Source of the DNA: Rhodamnia argentea
Taxonomy: Eukaryota > Streptophyta > Magnoliopsida > Myrtales > Myrtaceae
Direction: 5' to 3'
Assembly (NCBI RefSeq): GCF_020921035.1
Contig: NC_063151.1
Coordinates: forward strand, 35,780,934 to 35,844,933
Length of the DNA stretch: 64,000 nucleotides
Part shown: positions 1-14,800 of the stretch, in pieces
Layout of the letters: every line of letters starts with the position of its first letter
Position numbering within the stretch: position 1 is the first letter of the stretch
The notes under the pieces: generated by a model
The model's input: the letters and a program-made list of their open reading frames with translations, nothing else
Told to the model about the DNA's origin: nothing
Databases searched by the model: none
Made by a program: the position numbers and the translations under genes

Positions 1-1972
1 ATTCCCCCCAATTTGGGGAATCTGCACAATCTGGCGAACCTGAAATTAAGTGATAACAACCTAGGAGGGACTATTCCATCTTCTTTTGGAAATCTAACCA
101 AGCTGATTCAACTATATCTTGGTGGAAACAACTTTGATGGGCAAATTCCTTCACAACTATCAAATTGCCGGTCTCTCGATTTGCTTGATCTGTCTAATAA
201 CAATCTCAGTGGTGCCATACCCCCAGAGCTTGTAGGTCTCTCATCATTAGCGATTATTTTGAACTTGTCTCGTAACCATTTGACAGGAGTTTTACCCACA
301 GAAGTCAACAACTTGAGAGCTTTGACTACATTGGACATCTCAAACAATTTGTTGGTAGGTGAAATCCCAGGAAGTTTAGGTGATTGCATTGAATTGACAT
401 CATTGAGAATGGGGGGCAACTTCTTCCATGGGTCCATTCCTCAATCACTCAAATCGTTAGGAGGCCTTGAAGAGCTAGATCTTTCACGAAACAATTTGTC
501 AGGTCACATTCCAGAATTCTTATCGTTATTTCGTTCCTTGAAACTTTTGAATTTATCGTTCAATAAATTTGAAGGCATGCTACCACGTGAGGGAGTCTTT
601 GAGAATGCTACCTGTATTTCTATCATTGGGAACAATGAGCTCTGCGGCGGACTACCAGAATTTCACCTCCCAACCTGCATCTCCAAAAGCTTCAAGAGCA
701 GAAAGATTAATGTGGTGATATTGTCCACTTCTATTGTTTTCGGAGTTCTTGGAATAGCTCTTTTTCTAGCTTTTATATATCTCTACTGGTTGAAGAAGAA
801 AGTAAATGAACCAATTTCAAGTTCAATGGATTGTTCACCTCCGAACATATCTTATGGAACACTCCTAAAAGCAACCGACGGTTTTTCTTCAACGAATTTG
901 ATCGGAGTTGGAAGTTTTGGTTCTGTTTATAGGGGCATACTCGAGGATAATGGAATTGCCGTTGCTGTGAAGGTGCTTCATTTAGTTCGTCACGGTGCTC
1001 TTAAGGGCTTCATGGTCGAGTGTGAGGCATTAAAGAACATCAAACATCGAAATCTTTTGAGAATACTAACAGTTTGCTCTAGCAGTGATTATCAAGGAAA
1101 TGATTTTAAGGCCTTAGTTTATCAATTCATGGACAATGGAAGCTTGGAAATGTGGCTACACCCAAATGCAACATCATCTCATGGGAATGAGCATCCGAAA
1201 AAGTTGAATTTTCTTCAAAGGATCAATATTGCTATTGGTGTTGCTTCTGCGCTCGATTATCTTCATCACCAGTGCCACATCCCCATCATTCATTGTGATA
1301 TAAAGCCAAGCAATATCCTCTTAGATGTCGAGATGGTCGCACATGTTGGCGACTTTGGATTGGCGAAATTCCTTCTTGAATCATCCCTCGATACTCTAGC
1401 TAATCAGATGAGCTCGGTTGGTGTTAGAGGGACAATCGGTTATGCTCCACCAGGTAATCTCTCTACTTTCTATTCTGCTGACCTGAGCTCCACATTCTTT
1501 TTGATGATCAGCACTCCTAATTTGATCTGCACTATGATCAAAATGCATGGCAGAATATGCAATGGGATGCGAGGTCTCTAGAGAAGGCGATGTCTATAGT
1601 TATGGCATCCTCTTGCTAGAGATGTTCACAGGATTGAGTCCCACCAACGAGAGATTTTCAGATGACTTCACCCTCCATAGTTTTGTCGTAGCAGCTTTGC
1701 TCGAACGAGCTGTAGAAATTACGGATCACATTTTGCTTTTAGAAAGAGAGAGTACTTTCAACCTCAATAGTCCTCGGCATTGGCTTTCTGAAAGCAATGG
1801 CTTATTTCAAGAGTGTTTGGTTACGGTATATAAAATTGGAGTCGCTTGTTCCCATCAAGTGCCTGGAAGACGGATGAGCATCAGTAGTGCTGCAAATCAG
1901 CTGAAGAAGATTAGGGGAAAAGTGTTAGCGTTGGGTTTTCGTGAACAAGATGGAACTACTGCAGGTATATGA
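1..1972 (+). CDS. LRR receptor-like kinase, subfamily XII type, 5' end outside window (RLK1)
   Basis: This is a plasma-membrane receptor kinase, probably an immune receptor of the Xa21/EFR/FLS2 class; that role comes from the family and no ligand can be inferred. Exons are <1-1453 and 1554-1972. The donor follows ..GYAPP and the acceptor restores EYAMG, giving GYAPPEY; the intron is 100 nt. The frame is open at base 1, so most of the LRR domain lies upstream. Visible parts in order are about eight LRRs, a Cys-bearing cap (NNELCGGLPEFHLPTC), one membrane helix (VVILSTSIVFGVLGIALFL), a glycine loop GVGSFGSVYRG, the VAVKVL lysine, HCDIKPSNILLD (Cys replaces the usual Arg, so non-RD) and DFGLAKFL. 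It lies in tandem with the complete copy at 6043-9374; part of exon 1 is nearly identical to that copy while exon 2 has diverged. Confidence 0.93.
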
Positions 1973-4030
1973 TAAGTTTCTTAACCTCTCTCTTGTCTCA
2001 AATATTTAGTTTTGCATATGATAGTGCAAGCGGACATGTAAATCTGTAGCAGAGTAGAGAATCGACGATGCATTTTCATTAGAAGGCAATAGTTGATTGT
2101 CATTCCTTACCCGTATATGTATCTAGCGAGAATGTTCCCTGCAGTACAGAGTCCTTTTAGTAATATCTGTTAAAGTCTGTCTCGAGTTTGAGAACATGGA
2201 TGAAGCCCGACCCAAATCAAGGATCGAGAAAGTCTGGCCGTATAAAGATTGTCCAAATTGGACTTTGAAAATGTATAGCTGGAGAGAAATAGTTATCTCT
2301 GTTTAAAAATAATAGTCGATTATGTCATTCCTCATCTGCACAGATTATTGCACTAGCATGTGGCCCATGATGCAGAGTCTTGAGCATTGCTATGATATCT
2401 CAAAATACTCAGTTCTTTCATGGGTATGAAGCTCATTTAGACGAATACAAGTTAATCAACTATTGGCTATTTTTCAATTGATATCCAACGATCAAGCTTT
2501 AACGGTGTGTGGAAGTTGATTCACATTAGTCCTAATATGTCTCCTTCATCATCGTGAATTTATGTTTTTCACCGTGCAAATCCTAGCTTTTGTCCAGGCT
2601 TTCTAACTCGGCGGAGTGCATGGTTTCTTTCTGCAGCTTCACGAGGAACCGCCATGCGTCGCTGAAGTTGTGTGAGACTGTTGGAGATGAGCAATGTCAC
2701 AGTCTAGCCAAGTATCGGTTTCAGCTTCAACCTAAATAAGCAAATCCTCTGTTTCAGATTCAGCTTCCTCGTATGCATTAAATTGAGAAACAGATCTGGA
2801 CGATTGATACGTGAAGCAGGAACTCTGCAATAATGGTTTATTGGCATAACTAGCTAGTCTATCACAATTCTGAGGATGGAATTTGTGCTATTTGTGTTTT
2901 TCTAATGAGGAATGGATCTGCAGCTGCTATTTCTGAAGTACGCCACTTTCTTTACTCTCAATTTGCCAAAATCTCACCTTCTCTCGTTCATTCATTTCAT
3001 TTCTTATCATGATAGAACTTTGTTCAATTAATAAAAAATGTGTTGCTAGTGTCTGCTAAAAATTCTAGCCAACCAGAAATCACCGGCACATGTGATCATG
3101 TCCTCATCAAGAAAAACATTAATCGCCTTAAGACTAGAATAAACTCAAGGCATTTCGTTATGATGATGGAAAAACTGTCCCAAGGTTTGTGATTCAATTG
3201 CAAAATCGAAAAGAAATTAGGACTGAATTGACAAAAATGTAACAGATTTAGAGCTTTTTGGATAATTTTCCCCTTGGTAACTATAGATGTTGAATGACAC
3301 TTAATCATTTATGTTAACTAATAAAAGAATAACAATGATGAAATCTCGTGATATAAAAATGTGTGATTTCTTGTGTATAGATGTTTGCGCATGAATTTGT
3401 GCGATTGCTTCATGGGGCGTGAACATTTGTCTAGGTTCGTTATTTGAAGCCTCATGCCAGATTATTATCGGTGAAACTTTATTTGACTCATTAAATATAA
3501 TATTACCTAGCATGATTATAAAATGTTGTAATCTACTACTCATTTTTATAGTACTGAAAATATTCAATTCCATAGTACGTCTATAAAATAGAATATGGTT
3601 AATACATATGATTCTAAGATTTCGTAAAATCACCGTCAACTTTTCAAAAAGCTTAAACGATTAGATGAAAACGTGATTTAATATAAAATATTCTATCACC
3701 CATTCTTACACTTAGTCTAGCCTTTTTGCCTACTACCAAACGTGAACATATTTAATTAGGGAGGCAAATGAAGTTTTGAAAGATTTGAACTTAGTACTTA
3801 GGCTATGATACTATGTGAGATTTCGTGGGACTACTACCAATCTCTCCCTCATACATCGGGCTCCGAGTCGGAGCAATAATAACAATGTGTATCTTTCGTG
3901 TGACTATAAGGTCCAGACTTATTGGTAACACAAGCTCTAATATTAGGTGAGATTTTTTAGGACCTCTACCAATTATTCAAAAAGATTAAGCTGTTGTCAG
4001 TCAAGAGATCTTTAGTGCCGACAATGACTA
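1973..4030. other. Intergenic spacer downstream of RLK1, no gene
   Basis: The spacer is AT-rich with no credible coding region. The first ~400 bases are probably RLK1 3' UTR and flank. Around 3150-3290 there is the right-hand arm of repeat family A (tagged by 'aggactgaattgacaaaaatgtaa' followed by 'gataattttcccc'). Around 3780-3980 two degenerate ~110-bp copies share 'tgagattt...aggac/gggactactaccaat'. Confidence 0.5.
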
Positions 4031-4508
4031 GCTAAGCAATCAACAACGCTTTGCTCATCAGTCTCCGGCTTATTTTCCAAAATGGGAGGACTTCAGGATT
4101 TTGGGGGCATTAGTTGACTTGAAGTCAACATCTGGAAAGCATGGAGAAAAGAATCCCGTGAACAGTGTCAACTTCTATTTGGCCGTTGTATTTTAATACA
4201 ATATTGCACCCAATCCAATGAAATCCAAGTAGGATTTCCATTCTTGATGTTGATTCCAACACGAAGACACTCTTTTCTCTTGATTGTGACTTGGACGCGG
4301 ATACAATTTCCATACTTTTTCGTCACATTTTATCGGGATTGCGTTTTCTCTACGGCCTCAAAGTCGAGACCTATTTTAACACACCTCCTTCATCTTGTTG
4401 CTTTCTTTGTGTATATGATACACTGACTTCATCTATATCCTCCCCCACCTCTGTCCGATATAATTATTTTTTAATTTCCCTCTTCATTGTGATCTAAATG
4501 TGTGACAG

Positions 4509-4762
4509 AATATGCAATTAGATGCGAAGTCTCAAGAGAAAGTAATGCCCGCAATTACAGCATTCTCTTGCTAGAGATGTTCACGGGACTATATGCCACC
4601 GATGACACATTGAGAGACAATTTGACTCTTCACTTTGATGCGGCATTTTTGGCTGAATGAGTGCAGGAGATGATGGACCATATTCTGACTCAGGAGAGAG
4701 CGCGTCATTCAGACTCCTGTATTCCTCAGCGTTGGCTCTCCGAAAGTTACGATGATTATTGA
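4509..4762 (+). pseudogene. Relic of receptor-kinase exon 2 (copy A)
   Basis: The fragment is homologous to the last exon of the flanking receptor kinases and follows an intact-looking acceptor (ag at 4507-4508); the preceding 'tgatctaaatgtgtg' matches the end of the RLK2 intron. In frame it reads EYAIRCEVSRES.., LLLEMFTGLYATDDTLRDNLTLH, then a stop in place of the Arg codon of 'ER', and continues to RWLSES before another stop. The conserved GDVYSYG is degraded to SNARNYS. No exon 1 (LRR and kinase N-lobe) lies upstream, so it cannot make a kinase. Confidence 0.85.
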
Positions 4763-5174
4763 CTAATGTCCATAGAGAATCGCACCTATTATTTAATAAC
4801 GCTTGCTCATCGGTCTTTTGGGGGGGGGCATTGGTTGACTTGAAGTCAACACATGGAAAACCATCTGGATGGATCCATCATCCATCCCTTAATCCACGCT
4901 ACGTGGAGAAAGAATCCCATGTACAGAGTCAACTCCCTTTTTAGTTTCTTGACCAACTTCATCCGGGAAAGTGGATTCCATGTATTTTAAGACGACCATG
5001 CACGCAATGAAAATCTAATTAGGACTTCCATTCTTGATCTTGATACCCACGCAGGAGACAATTTCGATTCTTGATCGTGACTTCGACGCGGACACAATTT
5101 CTGTATTTTCCCATATATTTCGTCCGGCTCGAGTTTTATTCACGGACTCAAACTCGAGACATATTTTAACAAAG

Positions 5175-5265
5175 TCACGGCATTCTCTTGCTAGAGATGT
5201 TCACTGATTATATGCCACTGAATTCGATGATATATTGAGTGATAATTTGACTCTTGTTTTGTCGG
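5175..5265 (+). pseudogene. Short relic of receptor-kinase exon 2 (copy B)
   Basis: The sequence matches the LLLEMFT..DNLTL part of RLK exon 2 at the nucleotide level (shared 'ggcattctcttgctagagatgttcac' and 'gataatttgactctt'). It is frameshifted and stops after about 30 codons. It is the end of the second duplicated unit and is non-functional. Confidence 0.75.
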
Positions 5266-6042
5266 AAAAGTCCCACGACGAAAGATCTTTCACCATCAAG
5301 CGTTGAGCTTTCGGATTTATTATTTTAAACGGGCCCTTGTAGCGATTCCGGAAAGGAAATAAGAGCAAATGTCAAAAATGAAAGACGGTGCAATAAGTCA
5401 GTGCAGGAAAGTAGATGCTTGATAAGATAAATTGCAGAGCAAATTGATAAGTGTTTATTTGTTGATTGATTGATCCCTAATAAAGATCTATATCCGACCG
5501 TTTATCGACTAGTACAAGAAAAAACCATCTCTTGCGGTTTCTCCACGTGCACACTGTCCTGAAAATCCCGGATTTACTTTGGTCACTGCCCTTCTTATCC
5601 TTTAAATGGTTTAAACATTTATTATCTGTTTCACAGGCTAGTAGTGGTCTTCATTTCAATCCAAGCCACTCAGGTTTCTCGCATATCTTCGCCCTTAATA
5701 CAGCAGGGAACTTCCTGCTCGGATTCCATTAACCACGCGCAATCATAATCGCCAAAATATGTGGGACCTACGGATTGACGATTGTAATTGATCCGCGAAT
5801 TCGACGGTTGTAATTGATCTTATCCATGGCGGCCCGGATTGGACCGGGTCCTAGCAAGAATTCCGCCCCACAATACACGCTGATGGATATTTATCAGATT
5901 GACTCTCTTGCGTATATGACAAGACAAAAGTCTTCCCCAGAGGCAGAAAGCGCTTCAAAAAGCTATGATTCTCTTGACAGTTTCCATAAGCACTGAACCT
6001 GCCTCCTGTTGCTTCTTGCCTTGCTTCCTTGGGTTTTGAGTC
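5266..6042. other. Upstream region of RLK2, no gene
   Basis: No coding region is recognisable here. It presumably contains the RLK2 promoter and 5' UTR, but no convincing TATA box or other named element could be assigned. There is no obvious similarity to the duplicated segment just upstream. Confidence 0.4.
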
Positions 6043-9374
<3,332 letters not shown>

Positions 9375-9985
9375 AATGTTTTATCTTAGCATATTTAAAC
9401 TAGCTCAAGGCTATGGTGCACACATCCTTGAATACTGTTGGTTTACTTAAAACTCTGTTCTGGTGCCATAGTATTTCAAATGAATCCAGATTTGCTTCTT
9501 CTTCTGTTTTTTTTTTTTTTTTTTTTCATTTGTATCATGCTCATAAAGATGAATTGCGATCAATCAGCTATTGGAAATCTTATTCAAAGGAGAGCTTGTT
9601 TTTCTGCGGATTGACTAGGATTGGCTGCTGTTGCTTGATTTTTGCAGGTTGACTAGGGAAGTCAATGTCAGGAATTGATCTCTGTTCCTAAAGCTATGTT
9701 CTCTTAGCTACATGCAATACTGTTGCTCTAGTGGGTGAAATAAGGATGTGTAGCTTTTGGATTCTCGGCACTTGACGTACATAGCAGGAATATCCGAGAA
9801 TGCATCAATCGAGTAACATTCTTGTTTCTCTGTTTTTTTTTTTTTTTTGTTCTTTTATTCTTCGAAACAAAAAATGAACAGAAATTTGTTTGTGCACGTC
9901 TGTTAATTTTTCTATTCTCCGAAATAGATTCTGGCCAGCGAATAGATTTAGAATAAAAACAAGATGTTAAAAAAATGAGAATTGC
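9375..9985. other. 3' flank of RLK2, no gene
   Basis: Probable RLK2 3' UTR followed by AT-rich spacer with T-runs near 9510-9526 and 9833-9848. No coding or structured element is recognised. Confidence 0.4.
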
Positions 9986-10130
9986 TTTCTTGACAGTTGT
10001 GCAATCTCAACCGTAGATCCACAGAATATCACCGCATGTTTTGCATAAAGAACTCATGATTGGAAGATCATGTAGTCGAAAATAACTAACAGTATGTCAA
10101 ATTATCGGGCTAGCAGCTTCTAAAAAAATC
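9985..10130. repeat. Dispersed repeat, second copy at 61920-62085
   Basis: 'tgacagttgtgcaatctcaaccgtagatccacagaatatcaccgcatgttttgcataaag...gtcaaattatcgggctagcagcttct' (given here in part) recurs in the same orientation near 61930-62080 as a diverged copy sharing 'atctcaa.cgtaaatccaca', 'tttgcataaag' and 'ctatcgggctagtaactt'. No coding capacity; an old transposon or LTR fragment is the likeliest source. Confidence 0.65.
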
Positions 10131-10449
10131 TACTGTTTTGTTCCCCGAGAACAAAAAGAGAAACAATATCATTTTAGTAAAACAATTTAACCCGACCCGA
10201 TACCCGACTTGCATATACCTAAGTCGTCGGGTCGGATCGGGTTGGTCCAAGCCGATTTCAAGTCTTTTTTTTTTCTTTTGCAGAAAATCATTTATACTTT
10301 TGGCATCCTTAGTATACTTGTCATTAAAATAATGTCAACATGAAAATAAAATAATCAATTTTATTTCTTTTTAATTTTTTTGTTAAGATTTTTCTTCCAG
10401 CACCTTCGGATACATTTTACGGAAAATGCACCGGAAATTCGTATGCTGA

Positions 10450-11195
10450 AAGAATTGACAACAACGGAAAAAAATTTAAATTCATATTTGAATCCTTTGC
10501 ATCTACATATATGAATTATATTAATACTTGAGTTTTTTTAAGTCCTATTTTTTGTTTGTGGGACGTGGGTGTGGTGGGAGTCGACAAAGAGGGCTTAGCT
10601 ATATATTATCGATTTTTTGGATTGAACTTTTGCATATTATATTTTGATTAATTATAGTGCTTCTTTAGATTTCTTGGGAATGTAGGTGAGAAGGAGAAAA
10701 AAAACCAAAATCTGACCCGAACCGGCCCGACTAGACCCAAAACGACAAACTACCCGAAAACATTTATTCATAACTCGGCTCCACCCGAACCGAAAGACCT
10801 TGAAAATTTCAAGTCGGGTCGGGCCGATTAGGGTACTTTCGACACCCGTAGTATCTTCATTGGATCCTTAGGCCATCCTAGAATATCTTGATCAGTCAAG
10901 TCCTTACAAATTTGACCACAAAAAAAAAGGTCTGTACAAAAGCCCAGTTTTATCCAAACTTGAATTGTTATGTCTCCACCGACATTTTTACAATTAATGA
11001 AAAAATTTGGAATAGAAATTTTTAGGTTGTACCAAACACATTTTTTTTTCTTTTTGGATTCCTGGATTAGAAATTTTGCGCAGTTACTAAACGCGTTCTT
11101 CGACTCGTAAAGTCGTCTAGAGAATATAAATGGAAAAAGCTATTTCTGAACAGAAATTGTTTTCGATAACAGAAATGTTACCAAATGCAGCCTAA
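10450..11195. repeat. Composite repeat block, inverted copy at 47880-48620
   Basis: The block contains 'aagtcctattttttgt', 'tgggtgtggtgggagtc', a 'cttgggaatgtaggtgagaagg' core, 'gggtcgggccg' arms, 'ttgatcagtcaagtccttacaaa', and ends in a family C arm ('aacagaaatgttaccaaatgcagcc'). The reverse complement of 47880-48620 carries the same landmarks in the same order. Arms reading 'ctcgaaccgacccgac'-like are characteristic of non-autonomous foldback elements. No coding region. Confidence 0.6.
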
Positions 11196-11500
11196 TTTAC
11201 CTCATGGAAAGCAATTCAAAGTAGTACTTAAACATATAAAATATAATAAAACTTTAAAGCAGTAAATTCCCATGTAATTGGTAAATTAAGCGAGTGCTAA
11301 TCCCGATGTTCTTAAATATACTCATTCTTAGTAAGTTGCTAACATAGTCACATTGATACTTGTGAGTTGTATTTCGTGTTGGTAAAATTAGTTCCACCAT
11401 TGTTAAATTACAATTATGTTTTTACCTATTTACAAATGCAAAATTTATCTTAGAATTCCTAAGTTACCAATTAGATTCGTTAGAAAGGTCAAGCTATCAT

Positions 11501-11550
11501 TGGGCTTGGTCCAACCTGATCATCGGGCCCAGGATCGGCCCATCGGCCCA
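11501..11550 (+). promoter_or_regulatory. Cluster of site II / TCP-type motifs (TGGGCT, GGCCCA x3)
   Basis: TGGGCT at 11501 is followed by GGGCCCA near 11525 and GGCCCA at 11537 and 11545, about 250-300 bases before the SPL2-like start codon. Such GGCCCA/TGGGCY motifs are typical of constitutively expressed plant nuclear genes, often for organelle or growth functions, and are bound by TCP factors in other species. The spacing fits a core promoter without a clear TATA box. Confidence 0.55.
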
Positions 11551-11801
11551 AATATTAGTTTCCGTCTCCCAGTATGAGCCGTCATCGTCGACGTGGAGAG
11601 TCAGATATTTTTATGGTCGCAGCACGTCTTTTCCGCACCGCCGAGAGCCGCTCCCTCCGATCGCACTCGCCACCGCCTCAAAGCCCGCACTCGCCACCGC
11701 CTCAAATCCGATCGCCCTCGCCACCACCAGGCTCCGCTCACATGTGACCGCCAAGGAGGACCATTCCATACTACCACAACCTAATTCCCCAAAAACGTAC
11801 A

Positions 11802-14800
11802 ATGTCCTCGCACGAGCAAGCCATAGTCTCTCTCCTCTCCAACTTCGCCCTCTCATTCGACGGGGCCGTCCTCGGCCTGACCCTCGCCTACGCGGCCGTC
11901 CGCACGATCGTCAAGTTCACCTCCAGCTCCTCCGCTCTCAGCAAGCTCCAAGACGCCCCGTCGGTCCGAGTGTCCGACCTCCGGTCCGTGCTCTCTGTCG
12001 AAGGCGGTTCCGATTCGGAGTCCGATTCGTCGAACCGATCGGGAAGAGAGGAGCTCGTGATCGTGCGCGGCCTCGTGGAGGCGAAATCGGCTGTCGAAGG
12101 AGTGACGTGGAAGAGCTTGAGGCAGAATGTCTTGGTTTCGCAGGACTCCGGCGATAGGGCGGTGATCGTACAGAGGACTCAAACTGTAAGTGTACACGCA
12201 CTGTGATGGACTATTTTACTCGAGTATGTGACGTAGTTGAAACTCGAAAGTGATCTTTGTCTGACAGTTCGTGGTAGCATTGAAAAATGGGATAAATGTA
12301 TGTGTATGTCTCATGTTCGGATGTTCTATCTGTATGTTTCGCATCAGTGTAAGCAAGGCATGTCTTGTATTGCCAACTTCAGTCGGTAGAGGTTTCGTCT
12401 TCTATTTCAATGCCAAAGACTGCAAAAGGGAAGCAAATTGATCTTTGAGGTATCGAGGAGTCATTGTGGATTTGGTGTAATTGGTTTTAGATATGTTATA
12501 GTCGCCGACTCGCCAGGCTTCTTTTTCGTGTGGGGTCTCAATGTAAGTGGATGTTGATACGATGGAGGATTTTATGAATTCTACGGAGGCTGAATCAATG
12601 ACTTTGCTACATCATCTGGAATAAGTGCATTTGCTGGTATAGTTGTGTTACTGCAATTCCTCATATGTGATGTGAAGTAAACCTGAAGGTCTTGAGTTTT
12701 GAAGCTTGTAGCAAATAGTCCTGGCTTAGCACGTGAATTCCTTCTTCTGCAAGTGCGATGCAACTTATGATAAAGTGGACTCTTAAGTGACTTTGGTCCT
12801 GAGGATAGGAGGAAAAGATGAGGACTTTAACAGAGTAAGTTGTTGGAGTAGGATACATGCACCACTTTCATTCCTCGTTTGTAGAGTTATTTATTTGGGG
12901 AATTAAAATGGGTTGGAGATGGATGCGCTAATGTCTTTGGGCCTCAGGAAGGATATACCAGTCCGATTTGGGAAGACACCACCAGAAAGTTGATTTGGTG
13001 TGCATACCTAGAGAAAAAGCTAGAAGCAAGGGGAAGATCAATACTTAGAAATTATAGAGGAAAATATAGGATTCAGGGTCTCCCTGCTGTTCGGTTCCTC
13101 TCATATTTGAGGGGCTTTTACGTGCACCGGGTGCCTATACGCTTCTCCCCTAATTGTGAGTATCAGTTGAGTAGGTCCACATATCCTGTCATCTGCTCTG
13201 GGGGTCTTACTTGAACTATACTGTAATTTCTCTTTTGTTTTTGTCTTGCTTTGTAGAACTATAATACCATTGAAGGACAGGTCTTAGTTTTGTGAGATCC
13301 GTGTGAAGGAGCAATTATAACTGCAGTTCCTGCATTAAAATATTACAATTACTGGTGCCAATTATGGTTTTTCTGGAATTGTTCCTGTTTACCTCAGTCT
13401 TCCATGATCACTTGATAAAGCTTGGTCTTCTTCTTTCCATTATGAAGTGCATATACAATGAGTGGAAGGGATTTTTTGGATGGACTTCAGATCTACGTGC
13501 TATCTTGTCAAGATCCTTGCGAGAACGAAAATCCTCGTCACTAAGAACGGTAAGTAGAATTGTTCCAGAGGCTGGTTCTAATATTTAAGGTATATTTTTG
13601 CTGGAAAACTGCTGTTAAAGCTTACATTACTCGTTGTTTGAGTGGCTTTACTTTACAGCTAGGAACCATGGACCTCCTTCTGGTTTAAGGGGTAGTATCC
13701 TGTTTTATTTTTTCCCTTGACCCTGGAAATCTCTGGGAGACAATACATAGAACCATGATTGTAGACATGTCAAAATTGGTGTTGCCATGGGACATCACAT
13801 GGTGTTCATGTCCTGAATAACGGGATGTTGCACTATAGAGTGTGCACTTTAACCCAAATTAAAAGGCAGGGAGGGTTCTATTCTTTTAGAACAACTCAGT
13901 TTCTTGAGAGCCTGTAAAAGTTGTTGTGTTCTATCATGGTAGAAGGGAGGTAATGCTTTCCTTAAGTACATGTACAGTCGGTGAAGCTAAAGATATTGAC
14001 AAATATAAGACAACTTTACAAGGCGTAGCTTTCCAGTCTTGAGCATTTAGTTATTATGCTTCTGTTCTCGTACTTTTGCGCTGGAGATTTGAGATTTCAG
14101 AAACCAGAGTTTCCTCTGTTTTTTTTTGGCCGACAGAACTGAAGTTTCCTCAAGAAAAGTTTCCATACAATCATCTTATTGAGATTTTCTACTCAAATTA
14201 ATTTCTATAACAATTTTTCCTGTTCTTGATGATCTTAACTATGTGCGACAAAAAACTTGGCTTTGATGTTTTAGGACGGAGCAGTTAATTATTGGCTTAC
14301 TGCCTTAGTTGTCGGACTTGCTTATGTCTGTTAGTACGATTGCAGGTTCCTTTTGTACTCATCGATGGCAGTCAGTGGCCAGCAGCAGATTATGTTGTTG
14401 TGAACATGGATGGTTCAAAGCATCATCTACCTCTTACCACAGTATATCACCAACTGCAGCCAATTAATGCTTCTCCTTACACATTCCTTCAGGCACTTTT
14501 TGGTCATGAATACCCCGTAAGTTTGCAACATATAATGACGTATACTTCTTGATGCAGAGTGGGTAATTGCGATGTTTCTTGCACATTGAAGATCTTTATG
14601 ATAATCTAGACCTTGCCGTTCCTTCAATGTTGTACATTTGATGCATTCACTTTGATACAAGTATCTGACCTGATGCTCTTCTTCCTCTGTTTTTGAAGGT
14701 TGGATTGCTTGATGAGGAGAAAATTCTTCCAATAGGGAAGGATGTCAGTGCTGTTGGCCTTTGCTTTTTGAAAAATGGAATTCCGGAGATCAAGTCATGT

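Larger units (their letters stand above)
4038..5265. repeat. Degenerate direct duplication carrying two RLK exon-2 relics
   Basis: Two direct copies of one segment lie at about 4038-4762 and 4795-5265. Both start near 'acgctt(t)gctcatc', share 'gttgacttgaagtcaaca', then 'ttccattcttgatsttgat', 'gacgcggayacaatttc', 'ctcaaa(g/c)tcgagac.tattttaac', and both end in a kinase exon-2 remnant. The second copy is shortened between the tattttaac motif and the exon remnant. This is what remains of at least one extra receptor-kinase unit in the array. Confidence 0.7.

Noticed and set aside
3780-3960. Degenerate copia primer-binding-site-like motif ('ctatgatactatg')
   Set aside because: Too far from the GCTCTGATACCA consensus and without LTRs around it.
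11744-12201. Several overlapping frames around SPL2 exon 1 on both strands
   Set aside because: GC-rich antisense and out-of-frame shadows; only the frame from 11802 matches the family and joins to later exons.
13000-13240. Possible extra exon inside SPL2 intron 1
   Set aside because: The exon 1-exon 2 junction (12185 to 13448) already gives the expected family sequence (QRTQT then CIYNEWKGFFGW); the intronic frame has no family match.
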